DNA from: Globodera rostochiensis
Lineage: Eukaryota > Nematoda > Chromadorea > Rhabditida > Heteroderidae
Assembly (NCBI GenBank): GCA_018350325.1
Contig: JAEVLN010000006.1
Coordinates: 2,680,693-2,744,692 of the forward strand
Direction of reading: 5' to 3'
DNA length: 64,000 nt
Part shown: positions 55,976 through 64,000 of the stretch, in pieces
Layout: each line of letters opens with the position of its first letter
Numbering within the stretch: position 1 is the first letter of the stretch
Notes under the pieces: model-generated
What the model saw: the letters and a program-made list of their open reading frames with translations, nothing else
The model's database searches: none
Told to the model about the DNA's origin: nothing
Made by a program: the position numbers and the translations under genes

Positions 55976-58900
55976 TCAACTTTTTCCCCCGATTTTTTTT
56001 AGCTTTTTCTTCATTTTTTCCATCACTTTTGCAAAATCCGGCACATTATCGTCGTCGACATTGTTGAACCATTCATTGTACATTTTGCACCATTCGTCCC
56101 GCAATTTATCAATTTGTAGCCAATCGGCAGTTTTTTCGAGTCGTTCAAGATCAAATTTAAGCAAAGTCCATTCAACTTTTTTCATAACATTTAGATTTAC
56201 GTAATTCCGTTCCCCCTTTTGCAGCATTTCTTCGAGTTCTTCAATTATCGGAGGGATAATTTGTTGTAATTCTGTAAAAACATAAAAAAAAGTGAAGAAA
56301 AACTTTGATTTTTATATGACATTAATAGGGAAAAATTGTTTAAGACAAAAAAAGCAAACCTTTATGAGGGTCGATTTGAACTCCAATTACATTGGCGTAT
56401 TGCAACATATTATCCTGGAAATGTTTTCTGATTTCTTCTTCTTTTCTAAATCATAAATTAATTTTAATTTTATTAAATATTTTATTATTTTGTTTTTGCA
56501 AATTAACCCACGGCTTATCAGCGCACAATTTCTGTTTTTCCCAAGCAAAATTCAAAGCCAATTCAACAGCCTTGTCGTAGGGAAAATTGTTTTTTTCCAT
56601 CGCTTCCCACAATAAATCTTCAACAAAATATGCCAAAATACAAAACTCATTTTGAATTGGCACTTTTATTTTTTTCGTGGGCTTTTCTTGCCCCGTCAAA
56701 TATTCCAAAACTTTTAGAAAAACTTCGGAGTCCGATGGGCTGATCCAAATTTGACCGTCGTTTATGTCGCCAAGAATATTGGCCATTTTTATGATTTCAT
56801 AAATTGTCGGTGAATATTCGGACAATGAAAGAATAAATTCAAAATTTTCTGTTAATAAAAATATATTTGAATTTTAAATGAATTAAAAACACTCACTTAA
56901 GGCGTTCTCCTGTTCTAATTCTTTTTTATTTTCCACATAAATGAAATAAGGCAATTTCCAAGTTGGAAGATTTACTTCCACCATTTTGTTTATGTTTCTG
57001 ATTTTTAATGCAAAAAAACTAAAATAATTTAAATTGTCTGACAAATATTGACTATTTACCCAAATGTTATGGGTGACATCCCAAAACTTTGATTGACGAC
57101 GAATAAAAATGTCTTCAAATATTTTTCAGCAAAATCATTTTGCTCAATTTGCAAAGACAAACGAATTGCCAATGTGAAAAGAAATTTGAAAAGTTGCTTA
57201 TTCTGAGTCATCGGGCTTGTCTTGCGCTGTATAACCTCAATATTGTCCATTGAAGCGATGTTTTGAATTGTTTTCACAAAGTCCAGCTTATCGCCAATAT
57301 TGGAAATTGATGTCGATTTTAATCTGTATGTGCGATAAACAAATTAAGTATTTGTAAAAAACTTAAAAATTGTATGAAAGATAGGCAAATATAGTTTTTG
57401 ACAAAGATTGGGGATTATCAAATCCGGGGCTACATATCCGAATGCAGAACCCGTTGTAAATTGGTTTGAATACGGAACCATAATAAAGTTTTTGGGGTTT
57501 TCGGGGGGGGGGGGCGTAGAATCTAAATCTAGCCTCCTTTTCAGCCAATCCTAACCCCAGACCCGAATTCGAAGATTTGTAATTTTTCTAACTGGTCTGG
57601 ATTCGGGTTTGTGACAAGGATTAATTCAATGGCCCGTCAATTTCTGACATTTTGCCTAGCCTCTGAACCAAGATATTTCGCCTAACCTCTAGACCAAGAC
57701 ATTTTGCCTAACCTCTGAACCAAGACATTTCGCCTAACCTCTGAACCAAGACATTTTGCCTAACCTCTGAACCAAGACATTTCGCCGAACCTCTGAACCA
57801 AGACACTTTGCCTAACCTCTGAACCAAAACATTTCGCCTAACCTCTGAACGAAGACATTAAGACGTCCAAGAATGTGTTCACTCAGTGCCGAAGGAAAGG
57901 ATAATAATTGCCGTGTTTCGTCATATTTTACATTATCCGAATATTTGTTGAAAGTTTCGAATAATATTTGACCAAATTTAGGAAGTATTTGTCGATAGTT
58001 TGTCAAACTATAATGTCCGCGTAATGGACATGAACTGCTTGTGCAGCTGCTGTACTCCTTGATTATTTGCTTTAGTAGCGTCGAAAGCTCATTTAATGCC
58101 GCGTTTGATTTGTTCCTTTCAAAATTCTCTAATTTTTGATCATTTTCGGTATCGTTAAGTTCTTTAATAATTCGAGGCAAAACTTTAAATTCATTCAGAT
58201 TTGTTATGCCATTCATTGAATATTCTTTGTTCTTTTTGTCGGAGTTCATTTTAAAATTAACAACAATTTTACTCAATGCGACAGCAAATTGTAAAACAGC
58301 TTAAATCAACCAAAAATAAAACTCTATTTTTTTTAAAAATTTACTTAAACTCCTAATTATGCTCAAATTTGCTTTGAACCTTTAAAATAAAATTACAAAA
58401 TTTTAATAGAGATGATCGAGTTATGTGGACGCAATTGCGGATTGCAGATTTTTTCCGCAATTTGGATCCGAAATCGGTGGTTTCAAAAATTTATTTTTTG
58501 AAACAAATAATAAGACAGTGGTCTTGCAACTTTTTGACAAAATCCCATTCTTTCAGCAGAAGTCCCCACCCCCACCCCCTCTTGAATCGGTGGCCTAGTG
58601 GTTTGTCGTTCGTCAATTCTGATGTTTTGTGTTGAGTTCAAACCCGCTTGAGTGCAAGCACTTATTTACCGGTTTTCCTCTAGTCGTATACAGGGGTGGA
58701 CACGGATATCCGCGGATTATCCGGATATGGATGGATACGGATACGGAATTTCAAAAAATGTACGGATACGGATGGACACGGATATGAAAGTCAAATCCGC
58801 GCATATCCTTATATTTGAGTACCAATGTGTTTTTAATCATTTTTAATTTTTGCCGAGGACATGCCGGTGCTCTTCCGTACTTTATGACAAAAATTTCATT

Positions 58901-61131
58901 TTTTTTACAACAGTTTTCAATATCAAAACTGTGGTGTAGTGGTTTGCCTCTTCGACGTGTCAAATGTTATGTGTGGGTTCGAACCCGCTTGAGTGCATGC
59001 ACTTATATTGTGTTTTGCCTCGAGTCACAAAAACGCTTCCCCCAAATAACAATTTTTTAATAAATTTTCAAAATTTTTTAATTAAGATGAGTGCAAAAAA
59101 AAGAATTTTTGAAAAAAAAAATTACCACAGCATTTTTAAATTTCGGTTGAAAATCTCTTAACAAATTGATTCAAAATTTCAAAATTTTCTAGGCGGCGCC
59201 TATCGGCACCGCCGACACCCCCCCCCCACCCCCACCCCTGAAGTTCTCAAAAAAACTTGCATTTTTGAAAAATTCGCAACTCGGCAAAAATTCGAAATTT
59301 TGAGCAATTATTTTAACAAAAATCTTAAGTTTTTCCGACGGCGCATGCTGGCACCGTCGGGTCTTCCTTCCCAGAAAAGTAAAGGTTTCAAGGCACTCAA
59401 ATTTTTACTAAAAAACTCTTAATTATTCTTAAATTTGCTTTGAACCTTTAAAATAAAATGACAAAATGGGAAGGCAATCTTAATGATATTTGGTTTGTAG
59501 GAGGGGCGGAAGTTTTTAATGTTTGCCAATCAGAGATGCTTGAATTATGCGTGCCGTTTAATGATTCCGTATTTTCCGTAGATTTTTTGTGAAATGAAAA
59601 AATTCAAATAATTAAATTAAATTTAAATAAAAAGATTGCCTTTGCATTCGTGCGAATCAATTGGAATTGCTCTCACGTAATTCAACAATGGCTCTTGGAA
59701 CAATTCCATCTCGAGTTGTTGACTTCAAAACAAAAACAGATTTAAATCTTTAAAAACATATATTTTTTAGCATTATTTTGTCATTTTGGGTAATTTCTTA
59801 ATAAAATGCCGTTAAATGCTTTTTTAAATTTGTTTCGATTATTTGCTGAATAAATTAAATTTGGAGAATATTAAAACCTCTTCCCCCAAAGCAAGTTTTT
59901 GGGTTTGGTGCTCCAAGATGCTTTCGCGCATTCCGCCTCCATTCGCTGGACGTATTCCGAAAAGCCAGGGTAAAGGGTGTGACTGGCGTGCTCCTTTAAA
60001 CTTTGTTCCAATTCTCTTCCAAAACGGACGATCGCGCAGTCGACTTTATTCACGTTGGACTCCTTCAGCTTCATTGATTTGTGATCAAGTTTGGCAATAA
60101 AGTACTGCTTCAAAAACATGTACACTTCCGGTGTATCATGTGTGGGCAAATGGTTGTTGTTGTTGATGGCACTGCTGGGCGCCGCCGAATTTGTTTCAAT
60201 TAAAATTGCTTCAAGCACTTTGTAAATTTCATAGTATGACAGTGAAAATTGCGAGAGTTTTAATACGAAATTGAAGTTTTCTGCGATAATGGTCATTTAA
60301 TATTTGAAAAAACTACAACAAATCCATATAAGAAAGAATTGACTTGAAAAGAATTAAAAGTAAAACGGCCGGGCCCTTTGATCACTGCTCTGCCGCATTA
60401 GCCGACTCGCCGATGGACGACTCGCCGATGGACGACTCGCCGATGGACGACTCGCCGATGGACGACTCGCCGATGGTCGACTCGCCGATGGTCGACTCGC
60501 CGATGGTCGACTCGCCGATGGTCGACTCGCCGATGGTCGACTCGCCGATGGTCGACTCGCCGATGGTCGACTCGCCGACTGTTGACTCGCCGGTATTATC
60601 TATTAGATTTGTAAAATCTAAATTTAGTTCTGGCCATCGGCGAATCGACCATCGGCGAGTTGACATGCACGCCCTCGGCATTCTCCAATTCCCGAACTTG
60701 AGGTTGTCGGCGTCTTTCACACAGAGACGCAGATCACCTTCGGTAATATGGCAACCGGCTCCAAAATAGTGGCATTTTTGTAGCAATTTTTCTTAAGGAA
60801 TTTTCAAAAAAAAACAAATTTTTTGAGGGGTCGGCGGTGCCGATAGGCGCCGCCGAGAAAATTTTGATTTTTGGACTTGTTAAGAGATTTCCAAAATTGT
60901 GGCATTTACCACTAAAAGAGGGCATTTTGAGATCCCTGCTTTTACACTACGCCGCCTGAAATATAGCCGCTGGGATTGAGCAGTGATTTCCCTTAATTAA
61001 TTAATTATTTAAATTCCCTACCGATAAATTGCTTTCGTTCTGAAGTCTGTTTGGATATGTTCTGATTCATAAATTTAGCCCACATGTGATCCCCTTTCCC
61101 ACCAATTTGTTCAATTGGAAATGGAAATATT
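55976..61131 (-). CDS. Unrecognised protein, family copy B (5' exons missing)
   Basis: Eight exons in phase: 61131-61022, 60280-59878, 58271-57843, 57323-57060, 56997-56897, 56848-56527, 56445-56360 and 56271-55976, about 670 codons without a stop. The first five are 80-95% like copy A exons 3-7 (IEQIGGKGDHMWAKFMNQNI, NFVLKLSQFSLSYYEIYKVL, KYSDNVKYDETRQLLSFPSA, NLPTWKLPYFIYVENKKELE). The last three, absent from A, read NFEFILSLSEYSPTIYEIIK, KEEEIRKHFQDNMLQYANVI and DEWCKMYNEWFNNVDDDNVP, ending KKLKKIGGKS. The exon starting NFEFILSLSEYS is itself a diverged repeat of the exon starting NFVLKLSQFS, so the protein has internal domain duplication. Exons 1-2 (signal peptide) are not found upstream. 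Homology to A continues to the exon 2 donor (ACCCAC at 61266-61271) and then breaks into repeat sequence. It is probably a pseudogene or uses a new start. Confidence 0.58.
57644..57859 (-). repeat. 26-bp minisatellite carrying a 5' splice site (copy B, eight units)
   Basis: Same unit and same place as in copy A, directly after the exon ending at 57843. It has eight units here against four in A. Units alternate GGCAAAATGTC and GGCGAAATGTC on the minus strand, giving a 52-bp dimer. Most units keep CAGAG/GTTAGG. Confidence 0.82.
58591..58660 (+). repeat. tRNA-derived SINE-like sequence 1
   Basis: Box A TGGCCTAGTGG (58591-58601) and box B GAGTTCAAACC (58634-58644). The tail CGCTTGAGTGCAAGCACTTA continues past the tRNA part. 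It lies in a copy B intron. Confidence 0.6.
58932..59030 (+). repeat. tRNA-derived SINE-like sequence 2
   Basis: Box A TGGTGTAGTGG (58932-58942) and box B GGTTCGAACCC (58976-58986). It is followed by the same tail as the copy at 58591 (CGCTTGAGTGCATGCACTTA, then GTTTTGCCTCGAGTC). The shared non-tRNA tail shows that the two belong to one short interspersed family. Confidence 0.65.
60395..60597. repeat. 15-bp minisatellite GACTCGCCGATGGTC
   Basis: Thirteen units of GACTCGCCGATGGAC or GACTCGCCGATGGTC. The first units carry GGAC and the later ones GGTC, so two sub-blocks were amplified in turn. It lies in the intron between the 61022 and 60280 exons of copy B. An inverted partial unit follows at 60636-60660. 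Confidence 0.92.
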
Positions 61132-61630
61132 CTAAAATTTTTTAGTATTTTAGACACTTTTTTAAAATAAAAATTTGACCCAAACTCCGTTAATATGTAA
61201 TAAATGGTTTTTTTCCTAAAGCATGAGAAATCAGATGGATGATATGAAATAATTAGTTAAATCATACCCACCAGGATGGTCGGAATTCCGGGTTCCGAAA
61301 ATTTTTGACAATGCGGAATTTCGAGTTCCGACTTCCGAAATTTTAAGGAAAAAATCGGAACTTTTCGGAAGTGTTACCCAACATTTTTGCAAAACAAAAT
61401 GACAATTTGTGCCGATTTTGAACACAATGCCAATTCATTTAAAAAATCCTTAAAACGACAGAATATGGGCATCAGAATCTCCTCTTTCCAACGCAATTGT
61501 CACCCATTCACTTCACCCTTCTTCCCAGGTTCCACAAAAATCAAAGGAGTTTTGCCTGACTTGGTAATCCCTCCCCAAACCATAAGAATCGTGAAGCCTT
61601 AAGTAGTTAGCCATTTCGACAATAGGGAAT

Positions 61631-62009
61631 GGTTTTCCAACAAGACCCCGATCGGGCCCAAAGGGCAAATTTTCCTGGGTTTATCAGTGCTCAGGAATGG
61701 TCCCCTTACTCTCCTGACCTAAACCCCATGGATTATTCTGTGTGGTAAATTTTGGAGTCAAGGGCCTGTGCCAAACCCCAAAAAAATTTGGAGGCGCTTC
61801 GACGTTCCCTTCTCCGGGCATGGGACAAAATATCCGTCCAGGAGGTGCGTGCCATCTGCGAAAATTTTTCCGCACATCTTCGCCTCTGTATCCGATCCAA
61901 AGGGGGGGGCACTTTGAAACTTCCTGATTGTTTTAAATCTTTTGTGTACATTTTGAATGTTTTTTGGTCTAATTTGATTATGTTTGAAAAAAGGTATGGT
62001 AAAAAATAA
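61631..62009 (+). pseudogene. Mariner/Tc1-superfamily transposase remnant (C-terminal part)
   Basis: The frame reads VFQQDPDRAQRANFPGFISA, then EWSPYSPDLNPMDYSVW, a stop, then ILESRACAKPQKNLEALRRS and AWDKISVQEVRAICENF. The SPDLNPxDYxVW block, the QQD and the leucine-rich C-terminal helix are hallmarks of the DDE catalytic domain. The part before QQD (61387-61610) is not clearly transposase. TTTTGTGTCACCTTGTA just after (about 62022-62038) resembles a mariner terminal repeat. The gene is dead: it has an in-frame stop and a missing N-terminus. Confidence 0.72.
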
Positions 62010-62072
62010 GTGGTGCAGGACTTTTGTGTCACCTTGTAATATCTTTGCAAAGCGACAACTTCCCAATACGTA

Positions 62073-62122
62073 TATGGCTCAGTGGTTAGCTGTTTCGTGA
62101 CTTACGTTGGGTTCTACTCCCC
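62073..62122 (+). repeat. tRNA-derived sequence next to the foldback element
   Basis: TATGGCTCAGTGGTTAGC is a good box A, and GGGTTCTACTCC (62108-62119) an acceptable box B. Acceptor stems are not conserved. Confidence 0.45.
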
Positions 62123-62153
62123 CTAATAGTCTGTTTTTATTGATTCTTACGAG

Positions 62154-63096
62154 GGGAGCATCCCTTACTGTGACCACTCAGATCACTTTTAAACTATGCC
62201 TATCGTGTAGAGCACCCTCGATTTACTCTTGTAAATTTTCGGCTTTTTTTCCCGCCCACAGAGTGAAGGGTTGAAAAATGCAATTTAAATTTTTGCACGT
62301 TTTCTTGTAAAACCACTGCGTAGGGACTCTAAAAGATCATATCTCAGTTCAAAGTTGGATAAACTCTAAGATTTTTGCATCAAAAAATTGAGAAAAGCAC
62401 GGAGAATTTTTTTAAAATAAGTATGAATACCTGGCTTAAAAAAATGCAAGCTTAAACGGTATTAGTGGCGATGGTCACCCCCCGCTCATCCCTTTTTTTA
62501 CAAAAGAATTATTTTTTCAAAATCGGGAAAACAATGTTTCTAGGGGTATTCGGAAGCGTAGAATCCATATCTGGTCTCCGTTTTGCCTGATTTAAATCTA
62601 AAACCAGAACTCGAACATTTAAAAAATAATTGTGTCAAAAATCGATTTATTGCAATATCATTTCCGGGGTTCGGAAAAACGAGGTCAGATTCGGATTCCT
62701 CGGCCTCGAATACATCTGAAAACACCTTTTGCCCGAGAAAAAAAAAATTATTTAAAAAAAAGAGGGCTGATGGTGACCATCGCCACTAATACCGTTTAAG
62801 CTTGGATTTTTTTTAAGCCAGGTATTCATACTTATTTTTAATTCTCCGTGCTTTTCTCAATTTTTTGATGCAAAATTCTTAGAGCTTGTCCAACATTGAG
62901 CTGAGATATGATTTTTTAAATTCCCTGCGCAGTGGTTTTTCACGAAAACGTGCAAAAATTTAAATTGCATTTTTCAACCCTTCACTCTGTGGCGGGGAAA
63001 AAAAAGGCCGAAAATTTACAAGAGTAAATCGAGGGTTCTCTACACGATAGGCATAGTTTAAAAGGGATCTGAGTGGTCACAGTAAGGGATGCTCCC
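62154..63096. mobile_element. Foldback element with about 330-bp inverted arms
   Basis: GGGAGCATCCCTTACTGTGA at the left pairs with TCACAGTAAGGGATGCTCCC at the right. Pairing continues through AAACTATGCCTATCGTGTAG and AAATTTTCGGC to GGTATTAGTGGCGATGGTCA. The loop of about 280 bp holds no transposase. No clear target duplication is visible. Confidence 0.82.
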
Positions 63097-64000
63097 ATCG
63101 TTAGTCATCGCTCAAAAACCCTTATAAAATGGTGATTTTTTTTTGCAAATTTTGGGCACATTTCCTAATTAAATTCACTAATTAATTTTTTCCCCAAGCA
63201 ATGAAACCCCAAAAATAAAGCCCCTAAAAATTTTAACTTTTTTTGAAAATTCTTTTCCCTGCGGCGCCGCTAGTCCTCCCCAACAAAAACCTCTAATAAA
63301 AAGCCCTAAAATTTTCAATTTCAGGAATTTTTGAACCTCAAATTAAAAATGTTAAAAAACTTATTTTTGTTTGCAATCAAACCAGCCAATAGTTGAATTT
63401 GATTGTTAAATGTTTGTTGTATATTAGAGAAGCAGCATTGTCTTTTGGAGTTTGTAGAGAATTTGGTGGGCTATTCATCCCACCCCATGATGGTTTTTTG
63501 CAGAAAATTTTTTCCCAAGCCCTCAGGGATTTTTTTCTAAAATGACCCCCATTTTCAGTGTATTTTGGGGTTTCCGGATCTTCATGAAGGAGATGTTGTA
63601 GCAACCTGGTCCAATTACCTTTTTTTTGATCAGTATCAAAAGTTATGCCTGCATCAATTTTTGTTTGGATTTTTGGCCAAACAAAAAATGATTTTTTTTT
63701 GTTTTTAAAATTTTGTCGTTTTACTTTTGCGCCACTAAAAAGTAGTGCAATTGGACATGTGGTCAAACAATGTTTTGACGTGCGCCGAGTTCGACATTTT
63801 TTGGGCTCGGAATTGCGACTTCCGAAAAATTTTTAAGGCGTCGGCTCCCATCCCTGATACGGGTACGCACGCCTCACTTTAGTGCCGCACACTTCAGTGC
63901 CAGCAACTTTAAAAGTCTATAACTCTTTTTAAGCTCAACCAAATCAAACAAACAAGATGTAAAGCTCCAAGCTTTTAAAAGGCTTTGTTAAGCCAAATCT
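63097..64000. other. Right edge, no supported gene
   Basis: AT-rich. Contains a fragment with CACTTTAGTGCC and CACACTTCAGTGCCAGCA (63870-63905) like the ends of the element at 55201. A minus-strand open frame (63377-63766) shows no family I recognise. Confidence 0.4.

Noticed and set aside
60344..60786. Asp-Ser-Pro-Met or Gly-Glu-Ser-Thr-Ile repeat protein
   Set aside because: A 15-bp repeat in an intron of copy B, open on both strands.

Overview
The window is eukaryotic nuclear DNA from a nematode. Its genes have many short introns, and its proteins align residue for residue with metazoan TEAD, SMARCE1/BAF57, PARL and laminin gamma. Clusters of the nematode telomere word TTAGGC lie inside introns and transposons. 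At least six introns start with GC instead of GT. I recall frequent GC-AG introns being reported for cyst nematodes (Globodera), so a tylenchid plant parasite is my best guess; that is inference, not proof.

Layout, left to right. 609-2356 (-): the 5' part of a TEAD-family transcription factor (egl-44-like), which runs off the left edge. 2357-10744: intergenic DNA with many small inverted-repeat elements and an extreme poly-G/poly-C region (5.2-7.9 kb). 10745-15047 (-): a complete SMARCE1/BAF57 gene (swsn-3-like, 406 aa). 15.6-17.7 kb: a 26-bp satellite split by a foldback transposon. 18511-23065 (+): a complete PARL mitochondrial rhomboid protease (rom-5-like, 444 aa). 24376-39017 (+): a complete laminin gamma chain (lam-2-like, about 1,700 aa), its introns full of minisatellites and MITE-like elements. 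40306-41564 (-): a small predicted membrane protein with a duplicated exon pair. 42384-42748 (-): three orphan exons. 46224-50218 and 55976-61131 (-), with a fragment between them (54950-55121): an unrecognised multi-exon gene family, at least one copy of which starts with a signal peptide. Between and around these copies lie a 2-kb higher-order satellite, a decayed retrotransposon gag, a decayed mariner transposase and foldback elements.

The four recognised genes are housekeeping or developmental and do not form one pathway: transcription (TEAD), chromatin remodelling (BAF57), mitochondrial inner-membrane proteolysis (PARL) and basement membrane (laminin). The undescribed material is in the right third. 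The two large copies of the unknown family are truncated at opposite ends, and a 26-bp unit carrying a 5' splice site has been tandemly amplified at the same exon end in both.

Gene models were spliced by hand from reading frame, splice-site phase and remembered family sequence. All recognised genes close in frame, but individual junctions are unconfirmed without transcript data.
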